From positions 22,561 through 86,560 of the forward strand of contig NZ_JAPDOE010000017.1 of the NCBI RefSeq assembly GCF_026013365.1: a DNA stretch of 64,000 nt. Direction: 5' to 3'. Source of the stretch: Paenibacillus sp. LS1 (GTDB lineage: Bacteria > Bacillota > Bacilli > Paenibacillales > Paenibacillaceae). Positions 17,029-26,953 of the stretch are shown piece after piece. The stretch's first letter is position 1, and every line of letters starts with the position of its first letter. A program made the position numbers and the translations under genes. The notes beneath the pieces were generated by a model. That model saw only the letters and a program-made list of their open reading frames with translations, made no database searches and was not told where the DNA came from.

Positions 17029-19515
17029 TTAATTGATTAGTTGAGCAAAGCGCATAAGTCTCATCAACATCACCGTACTCTGTGCTCGCGTTGCATTCTC
17101 CTGAGGCGCGAAGGTTCCCCCGTTCATTCCCATGACGATCCCTGTTTCTACCAGTCGAGCTACGGCGTCAGAAGACCAGTTCGAGATATTCGATGCATCT
17201 GTAAATGAAGGAGCAGCACCTGTCAGTTGGTCATTAGGAAGTTTCATCAAGTTCAATGCCCTATCCAGCATCGTAGCCATCTGCTCCCGAGTAATCTGAC
17301 CATCCGGGTGGAATGACCCATCTGCGAAACCATTAACCAACCCCTTACTTCCTGCAGTTATGAGTGCATTGGCATACCACTGTTCCGAATCCACATCATT
17401 AAAAGCGGAAGGCAATTCGGTTTTTACGCTACCTCCGGATAATCCCATGGCACGTACAAGCATGGCTGTGAATTCAGCACGAGTAATCGGTTGTTCAGGT
17501 GCAAAGCTTCCATCAGGCCGCCCATCAACAATCAGCTTGTTGGCCATCTGCTGAATATCTTCTCCAGCCCAGTGTTGCTGCACATCGTTGAATACCTTAT
17601 TCATACTGATAATCGTATAATCACCGCCCTGAGTAGACAATATCTCAGCTTGTGTGGCTGTAAAAACAGCAGGTACGAAATGAAGCTGCCCATTCGTATC
17701 AATTCTAACTACTGTGATCTGGTTTGGGTTAAGCCCAGCAGGGATCAGGATAGACTTATGCAAGTAATCGTTCGAACCATCCTCTGCATCTTGCCCATTG
17801 ATATCGATAGACAACGTGATTGGCTGTTTCAATACTACCCTTGCTTCCATCGTTTGCGCCACACGTTCTACACGTGCCTGTGCCTCTTTGGAGCCTTCCA
17901 TGATGGAAACAGTTAACGCAGAGTCTGACTTCCGATCAGCCAGATTATTCAATGGAATAGATATACGATTACCATTCACTGTTATCTGGAGTTTAGCCTT
18001 GGCATCAGCTTTAACCTTTGACTGTAACGGCTGCACAGGAATCTCTAGCTTGACCGCTGTACCTAACCCGTTGATGACAATCCTCGCTTCCGAAGAGTTA
18101 GTGTTCATGTTCATCACATCCGTTAATCCTTGAGCCGTTAAAATCAAACGAACGACAGGCTGACCATTAGCTGACGTCTCATCTACTCTGCGTGCGGATA
18201 CTTCTTTACCGTTAATCAACACGGTGAATTGACTCTGTTGCCCATCCGCAGGAGTAACCACCGGAGTTGATGAGGGTGATGATGGAACAGAAGGTGAAGG
18301 TAACGATGGAGTTGGTGGCTGTGGCGTAATTTTGACTGTCCAGTGTGCGTACAGCGTTACATCCCCCTCCACCACATCGCTTCCAAAGTTCCATTTGGTG
18401 GTTGGATCTGTCGGAGCTATGTACCATCCTGCCAAGGTATACCCTACTCGCGTTGGGGTCGGGCTCGGCTCACTCGCTTTCACTCCATACGCCACTGTCT
18501 CTGTGGTCGCGGTTCCCGCTCCGCTGTAGTTCGCGTCATACGTCACGGTGTAATTGTTCACCGTCCAGTGTGCGTACAACGTCACATTGCCCGCCACCGT
18601 ATTACTCCCAAAGTTCCACTGGGTTGCTGGATCTGTCGGATCTGTGTACCAGCCTACAAAGGTATGACCTGCTCGCGTTGGGCTTGGGTTCGGTTCTTGA
18701 GCGAGTCCACCATCCCTCACGATATTTTTCGAAAAAACGTTACCCTGTCCATCCATAAAATTGACCCTGTATGCCACCTCAATAGTAACCGGCTTGGATG
18801 TATTCATTTTGAACTCACTGCCCGATTTTGGGATATAATCTGCTGTAAATGTATGCACTCCGAGTCCCAGAGTAGAGGAGTCCAATGAATACTCCGCTTT
18901 GCAGTTAGCAAGTTCTACCTGTGTCAACGTTGAGCCGCTTGATTTAAACACGATATCCCCGTCCAAATCCTCTATAGGACTCCTCATGGTTACATTCAAG
19001 TTAACTGTTTCATTCATCCCAACCTTATTGTCAGTAACGTTGAGATCTACACCTGGGGTATAGGTAATTTCTTTTAACTCTTCAAAAGTCACTTGTGTGG
19101 TGTTATTAGCTTGCCCTTTTAAGATAACCAAACCATTATTTTCATCTACAATAATTTCTTTAATATAACGTGCACCTGAAAAGACCTTATGATTAATCAA
19201 AGTCCCCTTTTGGTTATACACTGCAACGTAGAACAACATGTCGTTATTTATGTCGCTAAAGATCCAATACGTAAGGTCTCCCCACTTAATTACTGGACAA
19301 CTTGGTGAACTTGCTTCGGTAGTAGGATCTGAACAAACGACCTTCGCTACATCAGGTTTTACCAGTTGGTTGCCTTCTGTTTCTGGACGCATTTCAACTG
19401 AAGGTACACCTTCAAACATCATTTGTCCCGCCGCATGTATGGGCAGAACTGGCCAAGTAAAACACACCAGAATGAATGCCATCATGCTTAGCATCAATTT
19501 CTTAATAACGCGCAT
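17029..19515 (-). CDS. S-layer-homology surface protein with Listeria-Bacteroides repeats
   Basis: About 828 residues. A Sec signal peptide (MRVIKKLMLSMMAFILVCFTW, cleaved after a site like IHAAG) leads to an N-terminal beta-rich region, two InlB B-repeat/Listeria-Bacteroides repeats (each ending NVTLYAHW or DVTLYAHW, about residues 245-395), a Pro/Ser/Thr-rich linker, a further beta domain, and three SLH domains at the C terminus (FNDVQQHWAGEDI, FNDVDSEQWYANAL, FTDASNISNWSSDAV) that bind pyruvylated secondary cell-wall polymer. Thus it is exported and wall-bound. The start at 19515 is preferred to one 30 bases earlier because GAGGGG lies just upstream and the charged n-region then begins at once. 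The ligand is unknown. Confidence 0.9.
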   Translation of the reverse strand: MRVIKKLMLSMMAFILVCFTWPVLPIHAAGQMMFEGVPSVEMRPETEGNQLVKPDVAKVVCSDPTTEASSPSCPVIKWGDLTYWIFSDINNDMLFYVAVYNQKGTLINHKVFSGARYIKEIIVDENNGLVILKGQANNTTQVTFEELKEITYTPGVDLNVTDNKVGMNETVNLNVTMRSPIEDLDGDIVFKSSGSTLTQVELANCKAEYSLDSSTLGLGVHTFTADYIPKSGSEFKMNTSKPVTIEVAYRVNFMDGQGNVFSKNIVRDGGLAQEPNPSPTRAGHTFVGWYTDPTDPATQWNFGSNTVAGNVTLYAHWTVNNYTVTYDANYSGAGTATTETVAYGVKASEPSPTPTRVGYTLAGWYIAPTDPTTKWNFGSDVVEGDVTLYAHWTVKITPQPPTPSLPSPSVPSSPSSTPVVTPADGQQSQFTVLINGKEVSARRVDETSANGQPVVRLILTAQGLTDVMNMNTNSSEARIVINGLGTAVKLEIPVQPLQSKVKADAKAKLQITVNGNRISIPLNNLADRKSDSALTVSIMEGSKEAQARVERVAQTMEARVVLKQPITLSIDINGQDAEDGSNDYLHKSILIPAGLNPNQITVVRIDTNGQLHFVPAVFTATQAEILSTQGGDYTIISMNKVFNDVQQHWAGEDIQQMANKLIVDGRPDGSFAPEQPITRAEFTAMLVRAMGLSGGSVKTELPSAFNDVDSEQWYANALITAGSKGLVNGFADGSFHPDGQITREQMATMLDRALNLMKLPNDQLTGAAPSFTDASNISNWSSDAVARLVETGIVMGMNGGTFAPQENATRAQSTVMLMRLMRFAQLIN

Positions 19516-19751
19516 GTTTCCCCTCTTCTCTCGTGAATTTTCCATGTAACCCCATCAAATATGTCTACACTATGATTTTACACAATAATAAGGCTTTTCC
19601 TCCTCTTATACTACCTACATTATAGGATCGCTCTGAACAACTTCTGAACAAAAAGGACAACACGTTGAGTCGGTCAGAGAAACTTCCGATATCCTTTTTG
19701 CCCTCCCATCTTCACAGGCCATTTTACTCGGTAATTTTCAGAAAAATGCAT

Positions 19752-19786
19752 AAAAAAAACAACCTGCACATACGTAGCAGATTGTT
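19752..19786 (-). terminator. Terminator of the GDSL esterase gene
   Basis: On the minus strand AACAATCTGC pairs with GTGCAGGTTGTT (one mismatch) and is followed by eight T residues. It is 25 bases past the stop at 19811. Confidence 0.75.
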
Positions 19787-19810
19787 CTTCATTACATTCG
19801 TATTCGAAAC

Positions 19811-21145
19811 TTATGGATTAACAAAAACGGTTTTCAACTTCGCTATATATTGCACGTCAAAGCCAAGACCTTCAGCTACCATGGCAAGCGGTACATATGT
19901 TTTGGACTCTTTGCCTACCTTATTCAGGAATGCAGGTGTATCCACGGTAACGGAAGCTCCGTTGACCTGCACAGCATTGGCACCAATTTTTACAGCAACC
20001 TTCCGGTCTCCGTATGTAATCGTTGCAGTTGAGGTTTTGTTATCCCACACCGTAGTAGCACCGACAGCGTTCACGATATCTTGGATTGCCACAAAGTTTT
20101 TGCCGTTACGGATAATCGGTTTGTACGGTGTATTCAATGTTTTGCCACTCACAATAATGTTCATCGGTTCACCTGTCGCAGGTGCAGTCAGCTTGGTGAA
20201 GTCACCCCAGATCGTTTTGGCAAATACTTCGGCAATGGCTGCATATCCGAATTGATTCGGGTGGAAATCACGATTTTTGATCATATGTGTCATGGTGCCC
20301 TCGCCGCCAACAAATTCCTTAGCCACGTGTGCCACTTTGACATCGGTACCCTGAGCCGAGAATTGTGCTGCAATACCATCAATGGTTTGTGTGAAGCCTT
20401 GGGATGCCTCCATGAGTTTGGCATAAAGAGCTTTGCCCGCTACTTCTGGCATCGGTTGATACTGGTCAGCGATGACAATTTTAGCTGTCGGGTTAATCTC
20501 ATGGATATCATTAATCGTTGCACTAACATTGGCTGTATATGTGGTGAGTAATTCTTTTACCTTCTCTTGCAGTTCCTGATCACTAAGTTTGTCTGCTGTA
20601 CCAAGCAACTCCGATACATCATTTCCCCCGATGGTGATTGCAACCAGATTCGCCTGCGCTATACTCTCGCGAATTGCAGCTGTATTGGCTCCAATCTGTC
20701 CCGCTCTTGGATCGGGAAGACTTGGTTGAATGGCTTCAGAAGTCAGCGTTTTGCCATCCTTAATTGCAGTAGTGAAGTTTTTCAGGCCACTGGTTTTCAA
20801 TCCAGCAATCCCGTAGTTGTCCACCTGTGTACGTCCATGCAGCAAACCCTGCTCCTGCAGACGTTCTACATAACCATAAGGCAGCTCTTTGGTGTTGGGC
20901 TCATAACCTACGGTTATGGAGTCTCCCAAGGTAACAATGCGAAACTCCTTCGTTACGGCTACGGCGTCTTTCTTGGCAGTCAGTGATGCCTCGTTAGTAC
21001 CTGCTGGCAATCCGCCAGTCTTAACGTCTGCAGCGTGTGCAGGCAATGCAGACGACGTGAAGAGCAGCATCCCTGCCAGCATGCTGGCTGTTAAACCAGC
21101 AGCTGTATTTTCCCATATACGTTTACGCTTCATTCGGGGTAACAC
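19811..21145 (-). CDS. Secreted SGNH/GDSL esterase with C-terminal copper-amine-oxidase-like stalk domain
   Basis: 444 residues. A signal peptide (basic MKRKR, hydrophobic GLTASMLAGMLLF, cleavage after PAHAA) predicts export. The SGNH lipase domain spans about 65-300: nucleophile in TLGDSITVGY, ITIGGNDVS with the oxyanion Asn, and RDFHPNQFGY with the catalytic Asp/His. Residues about 315-444 form a stalk domain (KPIIRNGKNFVAIQDIVNAVGA ... VPLAMVAEGLGFDV) that is common in Paenibacillus surface enzymes and probably mediates wall or polymer contact. Substrate unknown. The first Met may be four residues upstream of the true start (MKRKR). Confidence 0.9.
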   Translation of the reverse strand: MLPRMKRKRIWENTAAGLTASMLAGMLLFTSSALPAHAADVKTGGLPAGTNEASLTAKKDAVAVTKEFRIVTLGDSITVGYEPNTKELPYGYVERLQEQGLLHGRTQVDNYGIAGLKTSGLKNFTTAIKDGKTLTSEAIQPSLPDPRAGQIGANTAAIRESIAQANLVAITIGGNDVSELLGTADKLSDQELQEKVKELLTTYTANVSATINDIHEINPTAKIVIADQYQPMPEVAGKALYAKLMEASQGFTQTIDGIAAQFSAQGTDVKVAHVAKEFVGGEGTMTHMIKNRDFHPNQFGYAAIAEVFAKTIWGDFTKLTAPATGEPMNIIVSGKTLNTPYKPIIRNGKNFVAIQDIVNAVGATTVWDNKTSTATITYGDRKVAVKIGANAVQVNGASVTVDTPAFLNKVGKESKTYVPLAMVAEGLGFDVQYIAKLKTVFVNP

Positions 21146-21270
21146 TCCTTCTTCTAATCTATAATTACACTATTGTATAGTACATCGGTCATTCCAATGA
21201 CATAGGTTGGTGTTACTCTATTCTATCATTTTAAAGTAGGCGTTGTCCTCTCTGCTGAGAACACACATGA

Positions 21271-21303
21271 AATAACAGACTCCCTGATGGGGAGCCTGTT
21301 ATT
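21271..21303 (-). terminator. Terminator hairpin after the 91-residue unknown gene
   Basis: AATAACAGACTCCC and GGGGAGCCTGTTATT pair with one mismatch around a TGAT loop. On the minus strand TTATTTC follows. It lies 46 bases beyond the stop at 21349. Confidence 0.7.
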
Positions 21304-21348
21304 GGTTAAGCTCAGCTATGACGTTCTGTGATTAATTAAGATTGCGGC

Positions 21349-21624
21349 TTATGAGTCTTCAGAATTCGAATGATCCGTGTCGCTCTCCGATTTGTTCCCG
21401 GCAGCTCGCTCCAGATATCGATCATAACGATCGTCCACTTCGCGTGCCATCTTCCGGTACTTTAACGTTTCCTCGACGATTGGATCACGTTCCGTCTGAA
21501 TCCGCACTTCATATTTGGGAGGAATCAGCTGGCGTTCCCGCTGATCGGTGTCGCCGGACTCTTCCATGTCCCCTTCCGTCAGCATATCACTGAGCCGTCG
21601 TTCCAGTTCTTTGGATTCATCCAT
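21349..21624 (-). CDS. Small acidic/basic hypothetical protein
   Basis: 91 residues, rich in Glu, Asp and Arg, no membrane segment or known motif; the C-terminal half (YRKMAREVDDRYDRYLERA) looks helical and the tail is Ser/Asp/Glu-rich and probably disordered. The ATG at 21624 is chosen because AAAGGAGCG lies six bases upstream; an earlier ATG at 21651 lacks a ribosome binding site. It stands alone, with its own terminator, so the function cannot be inferred. Confidence 0.65.
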   Translation of the reverse strand: MDESKELERRLSDMLTEGDMEESGDTDQRERQLIPPKYEVRIQTERDPIVEETLKYRKMAREVDDRYDRYLERAAGNKSESDTDHSNSEDS

Positions 21625-21849
21625 TGTTTTCGCTCCTTTAATTAAAGTCATACATGCGTACCTATACTATTGTACTTTCACTTCGTGTACAGAATCATCT
21701 TCCGATCGCTGTTATCCCCAGATTTCTTTGATTCCCTTTTCCAAGGGAGAAATCAGGTGATAAAGGCGAGCACTTCGTTTCTTCAGATGCTTTCTGTCCC
21801 CCTCCGTTAATGTACAATTAAAAGTAAAGCATGGATGAGTTGAATAAAC

Positions 21850-22722
21850 TCACTCTAACCCAGTAGCCTTTGCTTCCTTCAACACACCTGTTAATGCATC
21901 ATGGATTTTACCATTGCTGGCAACGACATGATTCACGGACAGTTGGTAAGGCGTTCCGATAGTATCGGTCACCTTACCGCCGGATTCTTCAACCAGCAGC
22001 GCACCTGCGGCTATATCCCACGGTTTCAGTCCAACTTCGGTGTAGGCGCTGAGACGTCCTGCGGCCACATACGCCAGATGAAGGGCCGCAGATCCGCCCG
22101 CACGCAAGTTACGAACTTGCGGAGCAAGAGCCTGCACAGCGGCCATGTTCAGTGGCAACGCAAAGGTTGTGTCTGCCGGGAATCCAACCGCAATCAGGCT
22201 CTGAGCCAGTTCCTTTTCACCAGATACAAGCATCCGGTTTCCGTGGACGTAAGCTCCTTTCCCTTTTTCCGCAACAAACAGTTCATCACGGGAAGGGTCG
22301 TATATTACGCCGACAATGACTTCACCATTGTGAGCCAATGCGATGGACACCGAATAAAACGGGAATCCGTGTACAAAGTTCGTCGTTCCATCCACCGGAT
22401 CAACAATCCAGAGGAACTCTTCTTCCTCTGCTTCTTTCAGTGCTTTTGCCGATGCTTCCGGTCCCGGTTCGACGCCTTCTTCACCCAGAATGGCATGGTG
22501 GGGAAAATGCGTGAGAATCAGGCGGCGGATCATCTGCTCCGCTCCTTTATCCACTTCGGTCACCAGATCCTGGGGTGAATATTTGGTGCCAAGTTCAGCT
22601 ACCGTCCCAAGACGGCTTTTGATCCATTCGCCAGCTTTGGAAGCTGCATTAATGGCAACGGCAGTATAGCTTTTGCTTGTCACGACATAAGGTATCTTTT
22701 CCTTCTCATTCAAAGCGTTCAC
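21850..22722 (-). CDS. suhB: Inositol monophosphatase family protein
   Basis: 290 residues of the Mg2+-dependent Li+-sensitive phosphatase family. Metal site motifs are present: EEG near residue 80, WIVDPVDGTTNFVHG near 105, and KPWDIAAGALLVEESGG near 235. It hydrolyses inositol monophosphate or a related sugar phosphate; which one cannot be said. The start appears to be GTG at 22722 with only a weak upstream GAAAG; an internal TTG is possible. Neighbours are unrelated single genes. Confidence 0.9.
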   Translation of the reverse strand: MNALNEKEKIPYVVTSKSYTAVAINAASKAGEWIKSRLGTVAELGTKYSPQDLVTEVDKGAEQMIRRLILTHFPHHAILGEEGVEPGPEASAKALKEAEEEEFLWIVDPVDGTTNFVHGFPFYSVSIALAHNGEVIVGVIYDPSRDELFVAEKGKGAYVHGNRMLVSGEKELAQSLIAVGFPADTTFALPLNMAAVQALAPQVRNLRAGGSAALHLAYVAAGRLSAYTEVGLKPWDIAAGALLVEESGGKVTDTIGTPYQLSVNHVVASNGKIHDALTGVLKEAKATGLE

Positions 22723-22820
22723 TCTACTTTCTATATCAATCTACGAAAAGTTGAAATACTTGTTAAAAGTATACGCCCCACAGGTCGTAAAGTTTCTCGT
22801 TGCCCAGGCCCCTTTTGGCT

Positions 22821-23822
22821 CTAAGGATGAATGATGACGGTAGACTCGTCCACCCACTCCACACCCTCTTCGTGATAGAATGCCAGCTTCTGCATCAGTT
22901 GCACAAGTGCCTCATCTTTGCGTTTGGCCTCGATCATCACGTCAATCCTTGGGGTATCTGCTGCGATATGACGCAAGAAGTCGAGCACAGGCTCTACTTC
23001 TACACCATCAGCATGACCTCGCAAATCCTTCTCGCTCTTCGGACTGGACACATGGATTTTGGGTGGCAATGGCTGATCAGCTGGTGAATCTGCCTGCGCG
23101 AGCGGTGACTGCCAGGTCTTCAGGATATCAGGCCACAGATCCCATGGCTGTTCTCCCTCATTATTGACCCACTGGTGATGAATATCTAGCACCATGGGCA
23201 ATCCCAAGCGCTGGCACACGGCTAGTGTCTCGGCCGCATTGAACGTTTTGTCATCATTTTCGAGTGTCAGTCGCTCCTGAATATCCCGATCCAGCTTCAA
23301 AAAGTTTTCTTCAAAACGAAGCGCCGCCGAAGGCTTGTCCCCGTACGCACCACCAATATGTATATTGTTCTTGGCAGTGGCATTCAGCCCCATAGCATCC
23401 AGCATCCGAACATGATGACGAAGGTCGCGAATCGAGTTGTGCAAAACTTGCTCGCGGGGAGTACTAAGTACAGTAAAATGATCCGGATGAAAGGACACAC
23501 GCATATGATTTGCCTTCACAAAATCACCAATGGCCGCAAAGTCCTGCTTCAGTGCCGGGAACGGGTCCCAGTCATTCAAGTCCTCGTGTGTCGCCAGTGG
23601 AATCAATTTGGAAGAGAAGCGATATACATGAATATGGCTGCCTTTGTTGTGCCTGAGCAAACGTAATGTATTGTGCAGGTTCTCGGCTGCAATCCGTTCG
23701 AGCTTGCGGATGGCTGCTTCCCTGTCATCGATTTTGTTGAAACTGGACATGGTCATGGTCCGGGAAGGTGAGGCATTCTCAACAAGCACGGACATTGCCA
23801 CATAACCAAAACGTACGAGCAT
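22821..23822 (-). CDS. uvsE: UV-damage endonuclease UvsE
   Basis: 333-residue TIM-barrel UVDE that nicks DNA 5' of cyclobutane dimers, 6-4 photoproducts and abasic sites in an excision pathway separate from UvrABC. Family blocks seen are MLVRFGYVAMSV at the N terminus, MRVSFHPDHFTVLS, NIHIGGAYGDKPSAALRF, LVLDIHHQW and the KIHVSSPKS strand. The start at 23822 is supported by AGAGAGGAAG just upstream; 14 extra residues from an earlier start are unlikely. Such a gene is common in sporeformers exposed to sunlight. Confidence 0.93.
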   Translation of the reverse strand: MLVRFGYVAMSVLVENASPSRTMTMSSFNKIDDREAAIRKLERIAAENLHNTLRLLRHNKGSHIHVYRFSSKLIPLATHEDLNDWDPFPALKQDFAAIGDFVKANHMRVSFHPDHFTVLSTPREQVLHNSIRDLRHHVRMLDAMGLNATAKNNIHIGGAYGDKPSAALRFEENFLKLDRDIQERLTLENDDKTFNAAETLAVCQRLGLPMVLDIHHQWVNNEGEQPWDLWPDILKTWQSPLAQADSPADQPLPPKIHVSSPKSEKDLRGHADGVEVEPVLDFLRHIAADTPRIDVMIEAKRKDEALVQLMQKLAFYHEEGVEWVDESTVIIHP

Positions 23823-23979
23823 GAATTTCTTCCTCTCTGTTAGGGCGGATAACCCGCACGGCATATTCAGCCGTCAGGATGTACCGTCACTGTATATAAC
23901 CAAGTTTTACCCTAAAAGAGTGACCATAATCGTATTCTGGCAAATCAGTCCTTCCGCCCCACACTCACAATCATAACAA

Positions 23980-24303
23980 CTATTCCTGTGCCTGCTCTCC
24001 AAAGAACATCTCATCCGCAAGTGCGGTCTGGATACGTGATTCTTCCTCCGTCAATTTACGGATCAGTTGCATCTCCACTTCGGTTACCTCTTGCCCCTGG
24101 AAGTTGATCTCTGCAATGGAAACCACGATCTTCACGATGGCTACAGCCACGTTATCCGGTGTATAAGCAATGACTTTCTGACCGGTAGGAAATACCCGGA
24201 AGCCCTGTTTAACCATTTTGCCGCGACCGTATTCAAGCAGTTCGAACAGCTCCTGCTCACTCTTGAATTTGCATACGGAATTGAATTCAGTCTGAAATCC
24301 CAT
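23980..24303 (-). CDS. Conserved hypothetical protein of 107 residues
   Basis: Soluble 107-residue protein starting MGFQTEFNSVCKF, with a predicted beta-rich core (VAVAIVKIVVSIAEINF) and a charged helical C terminus (MQLIRKLTEEESRIQ). I do not recognise the family with certainty; the opening resembles small uncharacterised Bacillales proteins of the DUF2584 kind. A CAGGAGGGG lies just before the ATG. It follows ddl by only 30 bases of spacing on the same strand, so the two may be cotranscribed. Confidence 0.7.
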   Translation of the reverse strand: MGFQTEFNSVCKFKSEQELFELLEYGRGKMVKQGFRVFPTGQKVIAYTPDNVAVAIVKIVVSIAEINFQGQEVTEVEMQLIRKLTEEESRIQTALADEMFFGEQAQE

Positions 24304-24333
24304 GCATACCCCTCCTGATCTTGTCGTTTTCGT

Positions 24334-25434
24334 CTACGCCTGTACGCCGTTCTCGTAATTCAGTGCCTGCTTGCGGTTGTAACGCTCCAGTGCCAGCTCA
24401 ATCATGCGATCCAGTAGCTCGGCATACGAAACACCGGTCTCACGCCACAAAAGTGGATACATGCTGTACGGTGTGAACCCAGGCATGGTGTTGACTTCAT
24501 TAATAAGTAATGCGCCATCCGTTTTCCGAATGAAGAAGTCTGCACGGGAAATACCGTTACCTTCAATCGCACGGAACGCCTGTAACGCTGCTTCGCGAAT
24601 GCGATCTGCTGCCTCAGGGTCTAGTGGAGCTGGAATCAGCATCTGGGATTGACCATCAATATACTTGGCTGCATAGTCGTAGTATTCACCGGAGGATACA
24701 ATCTCCCCAGGAACGGAAGCCATAGGCTCGTCATTGCCGAGGACGCTAACCTCAACCTCGCGTGCTTCAACGAACTCCTCAATGACGACCTTCGTGTCGT
24801 ACCGAAGTGCGAACTCGACAGCTGTTTTCAACTCATCGCGGTTACGCGCTTTGGAGATGCCTACGCTGGAGCCCAGATTTGCCGGTTTGATAAAACAAGG
24901 ATACCCCAGCTGATCTTCGACCTGTACGATCATTTCGTGCTCCGTCTGCTTCCATTGTGTAGCGTTAAAATACGTAAAGGCACATTGGTCAATGCCAGCC
25001 TGTGCGAACAGCTTCTTCATGACCACTTTGTCCATGCCACCAGCTGAAGCGAGTACACCTGCACCTACATATGGCATATCCGCCATCTCGAACATGCCCT
25101 GAATGGTGCCATCTTCACCAAACGTACCATGCAGCAGAGGGAACATGACGTCCAGCGCTTCCGCTCCGCCATACAAACGGCCAAACAGTGCGTTCAGCGC
25201 ATCCTGAGTTCCGCCTGCCGATTGCTCCAGCTTCAGATCTTCAATCTGCGCGAACGGCGCATGCATGACAGGTCCTTTTTTCCACGTCCCCTGCTTGGAG
25301 ATATAAAAAGGAACCAGTTCATACTTCTCATAATCAAATGCGTTTGTTACAGCAAACGCCGTCTGCAGCGACACCTCGTGCTCGCCCGATTTTCCGCCGT
25401 ACACGACGCCTACTTTTAATTTATCCATACTCAT
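24334..25434 (-). CDS. ddl: D-alanine--D-alanine ligase
   Basis: 366-residue ATP-grasp enzyme joining two D-alanines for peptidoglycan precursors. Motifs: N-terminal VVYGGKSGEHEVSL, glycine-rich loop ANLGSSVGISKA, omega-loop YYDYAAKY, and INEVNTMPGFT with the Mg2+ ligands. The YDYAAKY sequence with Tyr/Lys is typical of D-Ala-D-Ala enzymes rather than VanA/VanB D-Ala-D-Lac ligases. The ATG at 25434 has GGAGG six bases upstream; the earlier in-frame start adds an unconserved tail. It lies about 6 kb from a VanY/VanZ-type block but not in the same operon. Confidence 0.94.
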   Translation of the reverse strand: MSMDKLKVGVVYGGKSGEHEVSLQTAFAVTNAFDYEKYELVPFYISKQGTWKKGPVMHAPFAQIEDLKLEQSAGGTQDALNALFGRLYGGAEALDVMFPLLHGTFGEDGTIQGMFEMADMPYVGAGVLASAGGMDKVVMKKLFAQAGIDQCAFTYFNATQWKQTEHEMIVQVEDQLGYPCFIKPANLGSSVGISKARNRDELKTAVEFALRYDTKVVIEEFVEAREVEVSVLGNDEPMASVPGEIVSSGEYYDYAAKYIDGQSQMLIPAPLDPEAADRIREAALQAFRAIEGNGISRADFFIRKTDGALLINEVNTMPGFTPYSMYPLLWRETGVSYAELLDRMIELALERYNRKQALNYENGVQA

Positions 25435-25571
25435 GCGTAACCTCCGATTATCTGTGCCTGATGCTGTCATCCTTGCATGCTCAGCACCCTTGTTATTCTG
25501 CTTGCGTTACATGGTCTTATTTTACACGGAACTGGATGTCTGCGTCACCGCATCCCGAAAATCTTTCGTCA

Positions 25572-26591
25572 TTAAAACTCATCTGCAATATGAAAAAGCC
25601 GGTATACCGTCCGCTCCGTCCAAGCGTAAGAATCCCGGTAATCCCAATATCGGTGACGGCTGCTAACCGTATGTGCATTAACAAGCGGCATACCGCCCGC
25701 ATCAAATGCGGTTACAACGGTGCTATGCTGATATCGTCCATCTCCATCCCAATCATAGAGAATAACATCTCCCAGCATCAGTTGCTCCGGACGATCTACG
25801 ACTGTCGCAGTCAGACCCCAGCTGCTGCCTGATAAATAACGCTCCAGACTATTGGAAACCGCCCAGCTGTAACTCCACATTTCGGAGCCGTTCATATACC
25901 CTTTATACCACCAGCCAGCTTCTCTTCTACCAGTATAGTGGATGGGTGCGCCCCCTGCAAAGATACATTGGGACACGTAATTGGTGCAATCCACATCAAA
26001 TTCCTCAAATGCCGGATTCCCCGCATTCCACCATCGATCCGCATAGGCAACCGCCAAATCTCTGCGATAAGCTTGCTGCCTCGAGCTTCTGCCTTGACCC
26101 AAAACTTCCCGATTCAATAGTGGCCGATTCATCGCCTGTACAAAATCGGCCTGTTGAAAAGGACGCCCTTCCCCAACGGGGCGATGCTCTGGTACTTCCC
26201 GCTCAACCCGTCCAATGATCCATCCACCACTCTGCCGCAGAAAGGTTAGCCGCTCTCGCTCAATTCGGTCCTCCCGATGGGTGATCCCGCTCTTTTCGTA
26301 GAATAGCCTGCTGTACAATTGTACATCCACCACCGCTTCTTCCTGTCCATCCATAAGCGTACGCACAAGCTTGGCGCTAGTCTCGCTGCGAAGAGGCACG
26401 GCGCGCCGCTTACGGTACCATTCGTCCAGCCTTGCCATACGCTCTCCCCGTTCCACCACGAAGTCAGGATCAGTAACGATCCGTTCGCTGGTCTGTGGAC
26501 GGTAGTCGATCTCACAGCGATTGTACTGGTTCACGTAAGTATATAAGGCACTCTTCCATTCCCGTTCCAAGCCTATGTCCCCCTTTGGCAT
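25572..26591 (-). CDS. Putative amidase-domain (Amidase_6) protein
   Basis: 339 residues. The C-terminal half (about 175-335) is the Amidase_6 cysteine-hydrolase domain found in sporeformers: AVAYADRWW, FDVDCTNYVSQCIFAGG with the likely nucleophile Cys, LGDVILYDWDGDG and QHSTVVT with the likely His. The N-terminal half is a helical/beta region of unknown role. No signal peptide is visible, as with many Bacillus homologs, so whether it reaches the wall is open. ATG at 26591 has no clear ribosome binding site; a TTG seven codons in (26570) is preceded by AAAGGGGG at eight bases and may be the real start. Confidence 0.85.
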   Translation of the reverse strand: MPKGDIGLEREWKSALYTYVNQYNRCEIDYRPQTSERIVTDPDFVVERGERMARLDEWYRKRRAVPLRSETSAKLVRTLMDGQEEAVVDVQLYSRLFYEKSGITHREDRIERERLTFLRQSGGWIIGRVEREVPEHRPVGEGRPFQQADFVQAMNRPLLNREVLGQGRSSRQQAYRRDLAVAYADRWWNAGNPAFEEFDVDCTNYVSQCIFAGGAPIHYTGRREAGWWYKGYMNGSEMWSYSWAVSNSLERYLSGSSWGLTATVVDRPEQLMLGDVILYDWDGDGRYQHSTVVTAFDAGGMPLVNAHTVSSRHRYWDYRDSYAWTERTVYRLFHIADEF

Positions 26592-26953
26592 GAGTAATGT
26601 CTGGGATATCTCATTGCATATATAAACTCCTACTATTCATATGAGAGGGTCTTCGGTTGTATGTACACAGCTCGGGATGAAGACTCTAAATTCGGCAAAT
26701 ACAGGTGCATGATATATCTTATTCCTCCTCGCTTCACGAAAACGCCTTCATTGGTTCAAAAGCTTGATTGAACAGGTAAAAAGCCCTTTACGTACGGAGG
26801 TGAAAACGGTATACTTAAAACTAAAGTTATGATTATGAAATTACGTTTCACCTGATGAAACTAACGAACGAGAACACGGAACGATGAAGGCCTGTTCTTC
26901 ACCTAAATGAACGTTTTCTTCATCTCACCGACACATCCCAAGGAGGTACATGT
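26592..26953 (+). promoter_or_regulatory. Upstream region of aconitase with a candidate promoter
   Basis: 362 bases without a gene. A candidate sigma-A promoter is TTTACG (26787-26792), 17-base spacer, TATACT (26810-26815), leaving a leader of about 130 bases before acnA. The -10 overlaps TGAAAACGGTATAC, a weak cre-like match. An AT-rich stretch with TTATGATTATGAAATTA follows at about 26827-26843 and could hold a LysR-type (CcpC-like) site, but no exact match is claimed. Confidence 0.4.

Noticed and set aside
26801..26814. TGAAAACGGTATAC as a cre box upstream of acnA
   Set aside because: Three positions of the consensus fail, including the final CA; it is noted only as a weak match.
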